From: JAICUY01 sp963716585
GTDB lineage: Bacteria > Chloroflexota > Limnocylindria > QHBO01
Direction: 5' to 3'
DNA: 64,000 bases
NCBI GenBank assembly: GCA_963716585.1
Contig: CAVQTN010000002.1
Location: 1,094,599-1,158,598, forward strand
Shown here: positions 46,805 through 55,001 of the stretch, in pieces
How positions within the stretch are numbered: position 1 is the first letter of the stretch
Layout of the letters: each line of letters starts with the position of its first letter
Made by a program: the position numbers and the translations under genes
The notes under the pieces: model-generated
Told to the model about the DNA's origin: nothing
Databases searched by the model: none
Seen by the model: only the letters and a program-made list of their open reading frames with translations

Positions 46805-46989
46805 CGGTTGAGTCATCTGGCGACTCAAACGAGCGAGAGGAGGAGGCTTAGCTGCTGTTGACGCGTCAGGCGACTCAAACCGCCCGTTTTGAGCGGCTGT
46901 GACCTTCAACCCGGTCGATTTCAGGCGCGTGGCGACTCAAATGCACGACAGCGCCGCCTTCACGGTCGTTTCAGTCGTAGGCGACTCAG
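46805..46989 (+). repeat. Intergenic GACTCAA-array repeat, copy C
   Basis: GACTCA(A) motifs start at 46822, 46872, 46934 and 46983 (spacing 50/62/49), identical in layout to copy B and very similar in sequence (ACTCAAACGAGCGAGAGGAG; GACTCAAATGCACGACAGC). The first motif is half of a TTGAGTC-N7-GACTCAA hairpin. Confidence 0.85.
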
Positions 46990-47020
46990 CGGCCGCGCTC
47001 CCAAGGCTGACGCAGCGGCG

Positions 47021-47335
47021 TCATCCGATGCCAATCACCCGGGCAACGGCTGCGGCGCCGGCGGCGACGAGCACGACCACGAGGATTGGAGCACGCAGCC
47101 AGATGGCGAGCGCCGCAACCCCCAGGCCGACGACCCGCGCGTCGAGGACCAGCCGCTGGCCGCTGCCGAGCGCCGCGGTGGCCACCAGCGCGGCGAGCAG
47201 CGCCGGCGCGAGCAGGGCGACGACGCCACCCAACCGCGCGGGCAACGAACGCCCGCCAAGCATCACCGGGCCGGCCGCCTTGATGGCGATGGTGCCGATT
47301 CCCACCGCGACGACGGTGATCCACGCGTCGTTCAT
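47021..47335 (-). CDS. azlD: AzlD family branched-chain amino acid exporter subunit
   Basis: 104-aa membrane protein with three to four helices. It opens MNDAWITVVAVGIGTIAIKAAGPVMLGGR, typical of AzlD. With AzlC it forms an exporter for branched-chain amino acids. Its ATG overlaps the azlC stop by 4 bp. Confidence 0.88.
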   Translation of the reverse strand: MNDAWITVVAVGIGTIAIKAAGPVMLGGRSLPARLGGVVALLAPALLAALVATAALGSGQRLVLDARVVGLGVAALAIWLRAPILVVVLVAAGAAAVARVIGIG

Positions 47336-48006
47336 CGTCGCCACAGTCCGACGAGCGACGCGGCGGCCGCGGCGATGATCGGGACGCCGGGCGGCGCGAC
47401 CGGCACGAGTCCCACGGCGATGGCCGAGCCAAGCAGCGCGGCGACCACCGCGCGGCGGCTGGCAAGCTGCGGGACGAGGAGCGCCAGGAACAGCGCCGGG
47501 AACGCGGCATCCAGGCCGAGCGCCGCCGGATCGCCGAGCGCCGCGCCGCCGACAACGCCGATCACCGTGCCGCCGACCCATGCCAGCCAGATGACGAGGC
47601 CAGCACCCACCAGCCGATGCGGGTCGAAGCGTCCTTCGCCCGCTGCGGCGATGGCCCACGACTCGTCGACGACCAGCTGCGCCTGCGCGAAGCGACCCAG
47701 CCGGCCGCCCGGCAGGAAGCGGGCGACGCTGACGCCGATGGGCAGGTATCGGGCGTTGAGCAGCAGCGCCGCGGCGATGGCCGCCAGCGGCTGACCGCCG
47801 CCGGCCAGTACCGAGGCGGCTGCGAACTGGGCGGATCCGGCGAAGGTGGTCATGCTCATCACGATCGCCGCCAGCACGCCCATGCCACCGGCCGATGCGG
47901 CGAGCACCCCGAACGAGACGCCGAACAGGCCCACGGCGATCGCCAGCGGCACGGCGGTGATGGCGCCGCGGCGCAGCTCGAAACGGATGGGGGTCGGCTG
48001 GTCCAT
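47332..48006 (-). CDS. azlC: AzlC family branched-chain amino acid exporter subunit
   Basis: 224-aa polytopic protein. Motifs GLFGVSFGVLAASAG, MSMTTFAGSAQFAAASVL and NARYLPIGVSVARFLP are characteristic of AzlC, the large subunit of the AzlCD exporter. First gene of the azlCD operon and divergent from the MFS gene, with a 109-bp shared promoter region. Confidence 0.93.
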   Translation of the reverse strand: MDQPTPIRFELRRGAITAVPLAIAVGLFGVSFGVLAASAGGMGVLAAIVMSMTTFAGSAQFAAASVLAGGGQPLAAIAAALLLNARYLPIGVSVARFLPGGRLGRFAQAQLVVDESWAIAAAGEGRFDPHRLVGAGLVIWLAWVGGTVIGVVGGAALGDPAALGLDAAFPALFLALLVPQLASRRAVVAALLGSAIAVGLVPVAPPGVPIIAAAAASLVGLWRR

Positions 48007-48115
48007 GTGCGAGATGCTATCCGACCGATGAATTTCGGCACCCCGACACGTCCCTAGAGCGCACCGCCCGCGCCGCCGGTAGACTGCGGCGTTCACATTT
48101 TCGAGGAACCTCCCA

Positions 48116-49765
48116 ATGACTTCCGAGCCGCGCGCCCACGACAGGGCACCCATCGAGCTGCCACACAACGTCCGGATGGAGATCCTGGGCGCCGTGCTGC
48201 TCGGCATCTTCCTCTCGGCGCTCGATCAGACGATCGTCGGCACGGCGCTGCCGCGCATCGTCACCGACCTCCACGGCAACGACGTCTACGTCTGGGCCTT
48301 CACCGCGTACCTGCTGACCGCCACCGTATCGGGGCCGCTGTACGGCAAGCTGTCCGACATCTTCGGGCGGCGGCCGATCTTCATCTTCGGGGTGAGCATC
48401 TTCCTGTTCGGCTCGCTGCTGTGCGGCATCAGCCAGGAGATGTGGCAGTTCCTCGCCTTCCGCGGGCTGCAGGGCCTGGGCGCCGGGGCGCTGTTCCCGA
48501 TCGCGCTGGCCATCATCGGCGACATCTTCTCGCCGTCCGAGCGCGGCAAGTACCAGGGTTATTTCGGCGCGGTCTTCGGGGTGAGCTTTCTCATCGGGCC
48601 GGCGATTGGCGGCATCCTGACCGACACCGTCGGCTGGCACTGGATCTTCTTCGTCAACATTCCGCTCGGACTGGTCGTGCTGCTGATCATCTGGCGGACG
48701 CTGCCGACACGCATCGCCAGCGACGCCGACCGGCACATCGACTACCTGGGCGCCGCGCTGCTGGTGGGTGCCCTGGTGCCGATTCTCATCGGCTTCACCA
48801 ACAAGCAGTTCGGCGAATGGACCGATCCGTCCGTCGGCGGCCTGATCGCCCTGGGCCTGGCCATCGCGGCCGCCTTCGTGTGGGCCGAGTCGCGGGCGCA
48901 CGAGCCGATCGTGCCACTCGGCCTGTTCAGGATGCGGACCTTCACGGCCAGCGTGACGGCCATGTTCCTGGCGGCCATGGGCTTCTTCGCCGCGGTCGTC
49001 TTCCTGCCGCGCTGGTTCCAGGTCGTCGCGGGGTCCTCGGCGACCGAATCCGGCTACCAGATTCTGCCGATGCTGCTGGGGCTCATCGTCTCGGCCGTCG
49101 TCGCCGGGCAGATCGTGTCGCGCACCGGCCGATACAAGGCACTCATCGTCGGCGCGGTCGTGCTCATGGCGGTTGGCCTCTTCCTGATGACCAACCTGCG
49201 GCCCGATACGCCGCTGTGGCTGCTCTGGATCTGGATGCTGGTCGCCGGCCTGGGCGTGGGGCCAACCTTCGCCGTCTTCACCCTGGCCGTCCAGAACGCG
49301 GTGCCGGTGCGTGAGCTGGGCACCGCCACCAGCAGCCTGACGCTGTTCCAGCAGGTCGGCGGCACGGTCGGCCTCGCGATCACCGGCACGATCTTCGGAT
49401 CGACGCTGCTGGAGGAAGTGCCAAAGCAGCTGGCGGCGGCGGGTGTCCCGGAACAGTTCACGGGTCAGTTCGCGGGCGGCGGTGCGAGCTTCAACAACCT
49501 CACCAACGTCGGCGATCTTGGTGCGTCGATCCTGGCCGGCGTGCCGGAGCAGGCGCGCCCTCTCGTCGAGCCGCTCATCCCCGGGATCGTCAACGGCATC
49601 CACGTTGCCTTCTCGCTCGCCACCTCCGCGACGTTCGTGGTCGGGATCATCACCGCGCTGCTGGCGGCCGGGGTGATGCTGCTCGTCATGCCCGCCGGAC
49701 GGATGGGGGAGAGCGAGGGCGCGGTCGAGCAACCACTGCCCGGGGCGGCGCCCGAGCTGGGTTGA
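48116..49765 (+). CDS. MFS drug/proton antiporter, DHA2 (EmrB/QacA) family
   Basis: 549-aa, 14-helix transporter. Helix 1 has FLSALDQTIVGTALPRIVTDL, the loop after helix 2 has GKLSDIFGRRPIFIFG, and helix 5 has FLIGPAIGGILTDTVGWHWIFFVNIPLG. Close to the MDR/EmrB group. A TAGACT box at 48080-48085 and a GAGGAA site near 48102 give a normal leader. Substrate unknown. Confidence 0.93.
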   Translation: MTSEPRAHDRAPIELPHNVRMEILGAVLLGIFLSALDQTIVGTALPRIVTDLHGNDVYVWAFTAYLLTATVSGPLYGKLSDIFGRRPIFIFGVSIFLFGSLLCGISQEMWQFLAFRGLQGLGAGALFPIALAIIGDIFSPSERGKYQGYFGAVFGVSFLIGPAIGGILTDTVGWHWIFFVNIPLGLVVLLIIWRTLPTRIASDADRHIDYLGAALLVGALVPILIGFTNKQFGEWTDPSVGGLIALGLAIAAAFVWAESRAHEPIVPLGLFRMRTFTASVTAMFLAAMGFFAAVVFLPRWFQVVAGSSATESGYQILPMLLGLIVSAVVAGQIVSRTGRYKALIVGAVVLMAVGLFLMTNLRPDTPLWLLWIWMLVAGLGVGPTFAVFTLAVQNAVPVRELGTATSSLTLFQQVGGTVGLAITGTIFGSTLLEEVPKQLAAAGVPEQFTGQFAGGGASFNNLTNVGDLGASILAGVPEQARPLVEPLIPGIVNGIHVAFSLATSATFVVGIITALLAAGVMLLVMPAGRMGESEGAVEQPLPGAAPELG

Positions 49766-49863
49766 GGCTGCAGGTCCGGGGCGGTGCGTCGCTGAGGGGT
49801 CGTCGTCGGCGTCGAGCGGCCGCCGGGCGCATCGGTCCGGCGACGGCCGTCCCAGTCTGTGGG

Positions 49864-50030
49864 GACTCAAACGAGCGAGAGCCTGGGGCTCAGCTGCGAT
49901 CTACGCGCGTGGCGACTCAAATCGGCAGGATTGACCGATTCCAGCCGCTGAAGCCGCCCATCTGACGCGCCTGGTGACTCAACAGCAGGCGAGCCTCACG
50001 CTGACCTTCAGTTGAGTCCCGGGCAACTCA
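49864..50030 (+). repeat. Intergenic GACTCAA-array repeat, copy D
   Basis: Motifs start at 49864, 49914, 49976 and 50025 (the last reads AACTCA), again spaced 50/62/49. The first is followed by AACGAGCGAGAG as in copy C. A TTGAGTCCCGGGCAACTCA hairpin-like end is at 50012-50030. It fills the 300-bp gap between two convergent genes; no ORF seen. Confidence 0.8.
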
Positions 50031-50066
50031 TCGGCCGGGGAGAACGCGCCGTCGCCCGCAGCGAGG

Positions 50067-50558
50067 TCAGCGGGCGGCGGCCGCCGGTTCGCCCTCGGCG
50101 GCCCGACGCAGCTCGGCCACGTCGATCTTGCCCATCTGCAGCATGGCCTTCATGACGCGCTGCGCCTTGTCGCGGTCAGGATCGCTCAGCAGCTCAGGCA
50201 GCGCGGTTGGCACGATCTGCCATGACAGGCCGAATCGGTCCTTGATCCAGCCGCACGGGCCAGGCTCGCCGCCGTCGCCGAGCTTGTCCCACAGGGCGTC
50301 GACCTCGGCTTGGCCCTCGCAGTTGACGAGCAGCGACATCGCCTCGGTGAACTTGAATTCGGGACCGCCGTTGATGGCGTTGAATCGCTCGCCGTCGAGC
50401 TCGAAGTCGACGGTCATGACCATGCCCTCGGGGCGCGGTCCGGCCGATCCGTATCGGGCGATCTCCAGGATCTTCGAATTCGGAAAGAGGGAGCAGTAGA
50501 AGTTGGCGGCGTCCTCCGCCTGGTCGTCGAACCAGAGCGAGGTGACGATCTTCTGCAT
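50067..50558 (-). CDS. VOC family protein (PhnB-like)
   Basis: 163-aa protein opening MQKIVTSLWFDDQAEDAANFY. Motifs LFPNSKILEIARYG, VDFELDGERFNAINGGPEF and CGWIKDRFGLSWQIVPTALPELL are typical of PhnB/3-demethylubiquinone methyltransferase-like VOC proteins. These are usually catalytically undefined. The last 35 residues form the common C-terminal tail (RVMKAMLQMGKIDVAELRRA). Confidence 0.92.
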   Translation of the reverse strand: MQKIVTSLWFDDQAEDAANFYCSLFPNSKILEIARYGSAGPRPEGMVMTVDFELDGERFNAINGGPEFKFTEAMSLLVNCEGQAEVDALWDKLGDGGEPGPCGWIKDRFGLSWQIVPTALPELLSDPDRDKAQRVMKAMLQMGKIDVAELRRAAEGEPAAAAR

Positions 50559-50687
50559 GGTGTGCCTCCTGCGGTGGTGGATACCCGTTCAGACTCCGAT
50601 GCGCATTCGGACTCATCGGTCGCGCCCACCTGGGGAGTGCTGCATCGTCCGTGCCCCGGCTCGAGCCGCTTCGCTCTTCCCGCGCGG

Positions 50688-51122
50688 TCAGGCGGAGGCT
50701 TCGAGCACCGCCTTGAGGTTGTCGAGCGTGCGGACCTCGGCGTCCATGGTGCGCTGCACGGCGGAGCCCATCAGGAAGCGCCGCAGGCCGGAGAGCTCGG
50801 CGTCGAGCGAGAAGGTCAGGCGCGTGCCGTCGCCATCGGGCGCGAAGTCGTAGCGGCCGTGTGGGCGGACCGGTCCGCTGACGGTCTGGAACTCGAGCCG
50901 GCGTCCTGGCTCGTGAACGGTGATCTCGTAGTCGGCCGCGATACGGCGGCCCATCGGCCCGCGGACGCCCTGCGCGTAGCGCGCACCGACCCCTTGGCCG
51001 GAGATGTGCCGGATGTCGAGCACGCCCGGCCGCCAGCGCGGGCAGTTCTCACCATTCTCGACGTAGGCGAAGACCTCGCCGACCGAACGGCCGATGGTGA
51101 CGGAGTGGTGCGCCGCGGCCAC
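50688..51122 (-). CDS. SRPBCC family protein
   Basis: 144-aa START-like fold from GTG 51122. Start HHSVTIGRSVGEVFAYVENGENCPRWRPG is the helix-grip opening; later RLTFSLDAELSGLRRFLMG. Ligand unknown. It lies downstream of the tiny basic peptide gene on the same strand. Confidence 0.88.
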   Translation of the reverse strand: MAAAHHSVTIGRSVGEVFAYVENGENCPRWRPGVLDIRHISGQGVGARYAQGVRGPMGRRIAADYEITVHEPGRRLEFQTVSGPVRPHGRYDFAPDGDGTRLTFSLDAELSGLRRFLMGSAVQRTMDAEVRTLDNLKAVLEASA

Positions 51123-51149
51123 GGCTCTGCTCTCGTCTGGCGCGACGAC

Positions 51150-51236
51150 CTACTTCTTCTTCTTGCCGCCGCCTGCCTTGGTTCCGCCCTTCGGCTTCTT
51201 GCCGCCGCTCTTCGAGCCAGGTCCCTTGTCGGGCAT
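51150..51236 (-). CDS. Tiny lysine-rich protein (28 aa)
   Basis: Short ORF MPDKGPGSKSGGKKPKGG continuing to a KKKK terminus. GAGGAG lies 8 nt before the ATG, a strong ribosome site in a genome where many genes lack one. 10 of 28 residues are Lys. Such peptides may bind RNA or ribosomes; the function is unknown. It is followed 27 bp later by the SRPBCC gene on the same strand. Confidence 0.6.
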   Translation of the reverse strand: MPDKGPGSKSGGKKPKGGTKAGGGKKKK

Positions 51237-51506
51237 TGCCGAGTCTCCTCGAATGGTTCGTGGCTGCTGACCTTACAGCAGGCCTGATTCAATGGATAGC
51301 CCGTGGCGCAGACTCGGGGAATGAGCCCCCTCGACACCTCGAATGCCCGACTTCCAGGCCGATGCACTGGCCCGCTGCCGCCGATTGCATAGGCCACAAA
51401 TGTATCGACCCCGCCAAACGGGCTCCCGCCGGCCCACAGCCGGCATACTGCGCACCATGGTTGAACGCACGCTCGTTCGCCGCGACGAAGCGACCCTGGC
51501 ACGCCG

Positions 51507-51968
51507 ATGACCAGGCCGATTCGGTGGTCTCGCGCGCCGCTCGTTCCGCTCGCATTGCTCGTGTCTGCGTGCAGCACCGTCGCGACGCCGCTGTACGCGA
51601 CGCCGACGCTGCACCCGGGGGAGGTGTTGCTCACCGGAATCGGCGCCGTTCGCTCGATCTGGGTGGAACCGCCAAACTACTCGTTCGATCTCGAGGGTGG
51701 CTCGACGTTCGCTTCTCTCGGCGGCCACACCCGGATCGTCGTACGCAACCACCGCGTCGTTCAACCGAAGCTCGATTCGGCCGCGTTGGAGTCCAAGTAC
51801 TTCACCATCGCGCAGCTGCAGGAACGAGCGTCACAGGCGGTCGCGCGCGGTTTGTTCGTCGCCGTCGTCCGAGCGGCCGACGGTCGCCTGACGTTCCTCT
51901 ACACCGATCAACCCGATTTGACCGACGATGAATTCAGGGTGACGCTCTCGGCGTTCGTCCCCGAATGA
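51507..51968 (+). CDS. Putative lipoprotein, DUF6174-like
   Basis: 153-aa protein with signal and lipobox LVSACSTV (Cys near residue 22). The mature part has NYSFDLEG, THIRIVV-type strands (GGHTRIVVRNHRVV) and ends QPDLTDDEFRVTLSAF, resembling the DDE..Y.V..F end of DUF6174. Function unknown; exported and lipid-anchored. The 270 bp upstream shows no supported gene. Confidence 0.7.
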   Translation: MTRPIRWSRAPLVPLALLVSACSTVATPLYATPTLHPGEVLLTGIGAVRSIWVEPPNYSFDLEGGSTFASLGGHTRIVVRNHRVVQPKLDSAALESKYFTIAQLQERASQAVARGLFVAVVRAADGRLTFLYTDQPDLTDDEFRVTLSAFVPE

Positions 51969-51994
51969 AAGGCGGCTACGAGTCGACCTCACGT

Positions 51995-52010
51995 TCGACC
52001 GCGCGGTCGA
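51995..52010. terminator. Palindrome between convergent genes
   Basis: TCGACCGCGCGGTCGA is a perfect 16-bp palindrome in the 48-bp gap between the lipoprotein and the DUF2269-like gene. It can form a 6-bp stem with a 4-nt loop. No T tract, so the terminator role is tentative. Confidence 0.35.
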
Positions 52011-52016
52011 TAACGG

Positions 52017-52532
52017 TCAGAGGTAACGCCCGACCGCCATCGTGAGGCCGGCGAACAGGAGCAGCGGCAGGTCGATGCGGCTCGCCAGCTTGAGCTTGCC
52101 GTCCGCACGGTCCAGGCGTGCGCGCTGCTCGGGCGTCGGCTCAACGCCGCTCTGCGCCAACTCCCCGCGCACGGTGGTCTGTTCGGCGATGGCCGGACCG
52201 ATGAGCACCCCACCGCCGACGAAGGCGACGAAGGCGGCGAGGCCGCCGATCCCGAACGCCAGCCCAGCGGGTGACGTCATCCAGTCCAGCTGCAGCCCCG
52301 AGGAGTCGTGCCAGTAGAGGACGGCACCGCCCAGGATGGTGAGCGCCGCGACGATGGGGAACATGATTCCCATGCGGCGCCGGTTCATGAGGTGCTCCAT
52401 GAATGGCTGGCCGGCGACGCCGAGCGCATCGACGGTGGGCTGCAGGAAGAACCCGGACACGATGGCACCGCCGAACCAGGTCATCGCGGCACCAACGTGA
52501 ACGATCCTGAACAGGATCAAGACTGGATCCAT
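52017..52532 (-). CDS. DUF2269-like membrane protein
   Basis: 171-aa protein with four helices. The start MDPVLILFRIVHVGAAMTWFG, with HVGAAMTWFGGA, resembles the DUF2269/CopD-like His-containing first helix. A polar segment (about 110-150, EPTPEQRARLDRADGKLKLA) precedes the last helix. Function unknown. Confidence 0.75.
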   Translation of the reverse strand: MDPVLILFRIVHVGAAMTWFGGAIVSGFFLQPTVDALGVAGQPFMEHLMNRRRMGIMFPIVAALTILGGAVLYWHDSSGLQLDWMTSPAGLAFGIGGLAAFVAFVGGGVLIGPAIAEQTTVRGELAQSGVEPTPEQRARLDRADGKLKLASRIDLPLLLFAGLTMAVGRYL

Positions 52533-52743
52533 GACTGTCCTTTCATCGGTCAGGCGCCGGACGGCGCGTGCTGAACTGCGGTTGAAGACTTGTACGTGAC
52601 CGCCGACCACCGCACAACGGGTGGCACAAGCTCGGGCGTAGGAAATGATCGTGCCGTCACCGCTGCACAGTAGGCGACTTCGCACCTCCGCGAGGCGCTG
52701 GCGAAGCACGACATTCCGCATCGGTTCATGGTTATCTAGACCC

Positions 52744-53259
52744 ATGCGAAACGAGGCACTCACCGAGCTCAACGGGCTCGTCGGCGAGTGGGACCTGACG
52801 CTCAGCGACGCCTTCTTCCTCGACGAGGGCAAGGCGGTGGTTCACGGCTCGGCAACGATCGAGTGGTTGCGCGACGGGTTCCTGGTCATGCGCGGCTCGA
52901 TCGGTGGCGAGGACTACTCGACCTGGGACTTCGTCTTCGGCCGCAGCGATGCGAACGAGCAGCTCACCGTCCTCTACCACGACGAGCGCGGCGTGTGCCG
53001 CGTCTTCCGCATGACGTTCGGCGATGGCGAGTGGACGATGCTCCGCGAAGACCCGGACTTCCACCAGCGATTCGTCGCGACGGTCGAGCCCGACCGCATC
53101 GCCGGGCGCTGGGAGGCGTCAGAGGACGCCGGTCATACCTGGCGCAAGGACTTCGACCTCACGTTCGAGCGGAAGCAAACTTCGGGGCGGAAGCCGAGCA
53201 GCTCGGCGAACAGCTCGTCTGACGCGAACGCCTCAACCAGCGAGCGGCCTATCGAATAG
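52744..53259 (+). CDS. Conserved hypothetical protein, DUF1579-like
   Basis: 171-aa soluble protein. The opening LTELNGLVGEWDLTLSDAFF and the later beta-rich TWDFVFGRSDANEQLTVLYH, GEWTMLREDPDFHQRF and GRWEASEDAGHTW fit a lipocalin-like barrel (DUF1579-type). The C-terminal 25 residues are a Ser/Asn-rich disordered tail. A TATCT-like box lies just before the ATG and no ribosome site is seen, so it may be leaderless. Confidence 0.7.
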   Translation: MRNEALTELNGLVGEWDLTLSDAFFLDEGKAVVHGSATIEWLRDGFLVMRGSIGGEDYSTWDFVFGRSDANEQLTVLYHDERGVCRVFRMTFGDGEWTMLREDPDFHQRFVATVEPDRIAGRWEASEDAGHTWRKDFDLTFERKQTSGRKPSSSANSSSDANASTSERPIE

Positions 53260-53261
53260 GC

Positions 53262-53286
53262 ATTCGTAACGGTTGCGGTTACGAAT
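53262..53286 (+). promoter_or_regulatory. Perfect inverted repeat, candidate operator
   Basis: ATTCGTAAC-N7-GTTACGAAT, 9-bp perfect arms (53262-53270 and 53278-53286), just after the DUF1579-like stop and 31 bp before the GTPase start. No T tract. The symmetry and spacing suit a dimeric repressor site for the GTPase operon; a weak terminator is the alternative. Confidence 0.5.
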
Positions 53287-53317
53287 CGGCGACGAGCATG
53301 GGCCTGCCTCGTGCACA

Positions 53318-55001
53318 GTGACCCTCGTGGACACCGACCAAACGGCACCGGCCGACGCACTGACCCAGCTGGCAACGGCCCTCGAGCGTCGCGTCGAGAC
53401 CGCGCCGAACGAAGAGCGTCGCGAGCGCGCCTCGAACCTGCTGCACCACGTCCGCGACTACCTCCTGCCGCGCGCCGCAGACCTGGATGCGCCGCTCGTG
53501 GTGGTGATCCTCGGTTCCACCGGCAGCGGCAAGTCGAGCCTGCTCAACGCCCTGGTGGGCGCCGACGTGAGCCCGTCCGGCGTCCTGCGACCGACGACAC
53601 GACGGCCGGTCGCCATCGTCCATCCCGACGACTTCCTGGGGCGGCTGAAGTCGATGGTCGACCGCAACGCGCTCGAGGTCCGGGCGGACGGTGCACTGCG
53701 CCACGTCGTGCTCATCGACGCGCCCGACTTCGACAGCGTCGAGCAGGGAAACCGCGTGCTCGCGAGCGAGCTGCTCGAGACCGCGGACCTCGTCGTCTTC
53801 GTCACGACCGCCACGCGGTACGCCGACCAGGTGCCGTGGGACGTTCTCGCCCGAGCCCGGCAGCGCGGCGTGCCCTTGCTGACCGTGCTGAACCGCCTGC
53901 CTGCCGACGAGACCGATGCCACCGATGTGATCGACGACTACCGGCGCCTCCTGGTCGACGGCGGCTTCGCGGACCTGGCCGCGACCGATGCGCTCGAGGT
54001 CGTGCCGGTGCGCGAGGGAGCCCTCGACGCCGATCGCGATGCGCTGCGCGCGGAGGCCGTCGCGCCGGTCCGCGCCGCGCTCGACCGCCTCGTCGAATCC
54101 GATGCCGCCCGCCGCGAGGTGGCGCGCCGTGGCCTGGCCGCCGCCCTCGCCGGCCTCCCGGAAGCGGTGAACGAGATCGCGAAGGAGGTCAACGAGGAGC
54201 AGCGCGCCATCGCCGAGCTGCGCGACTCCGCCGACCGCGCCTACGCCGAACGTCGCGCCGCGCTCGCCAGTGAGATCTCAAGAGGCACCTTCCTGCGCGC
54301 CGAGGTGCTGCGCCAGTGGCAGGACTTCGTCGGTGCGGGTCAGGTCGCGAGGATGCTGGCGCACGGCATCGGCGGAGCGCTGGCCTTCATCCGCGGCGTC
54401 ATCTCGCCCGGCCCACCCGCCCCGGCGACCGAGGTCCGCGAAGCGGCGTTCGCCGATCTCACCGCGCTGACCGTCCAGCACGCCGATGGTGCCGCTCGAC
54501 GTACGGCCAGCGCCTGGGCCAGCGACCCGTTCGGCGCGGTCGCCCTCCAGGCCGATGCATCGCTGTGGGGCGCATCGCCGGCCCTGCCCGAACGACTCAC
54601 GCGAGCGCTGGAGGACTGGGCGGCGGGGATCGGCCAGCGAATCCGCGAGCTGGGGGAGCGGCGTCGCGGCCTGGCGCGAGCCGCCAGCCTGAGCGTGAAC
54701 GTACTCGGGACCTCGCTGGTGCTCGCGACCTTCGTGCACACCGGCGGCCTGACCGGCGCAGAGGTGGGGATCACCGCGGCGACTGCGCTCGTCAACCAGA
54801 AGCTGCTCGAGGCGGTCTTCGGCGAGGCGAACGTGCTCGCCTTCGTGACCCGCGCACGGCAGGATCTCGTGACGCTCCTCGACGAGGCATTCGCCGACGA
54901 GCGAAGCCGATACGACCGCGCCCTCGGCGCGACGGACGACCCGGCGCTGGCCGATGACCTCCGGCAGATCCGCCAGGGCCGCCGCCACAATTCGCGCGTG
55001 A
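53318..55001 (+). CDS. Dynamin-like/YfjP-type GTPase 1
   Basis: About 560 aa. P-loop VVILGSTGSGKSSLLNAL, switch motif LIDAPDFDSVEQGN, and a G4-like TVLNRLPAD. A helical middle part and a hydrophobic hairpin (SLSVNVLGTSLVLATFVHTG, then VGITAATALV) suggest membrane contact. Start at GTG 53318 or 53327. As read the frame runs straight into the next GTPase. If one G of the GGG at 54976-54978 is an extra base, the gene ends QAAATIRA-stop at 55001, overlapping the next GTG by 4 bp, as many genes here do. Confidence 0.8.

Noticed and set aside
45628..46851. Long plus-strand frames running past the end of the cyclase gene
   Set aside because: Shadow frames in the TPR coding region that continue through repeats; no recognisable domain.
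51236..51506. Plus-strand ORF in the gap before the DUF6174-like lipoprotein
   Set aside because: No start signal, no family, biased composition; nothing supported in the 270 bp.
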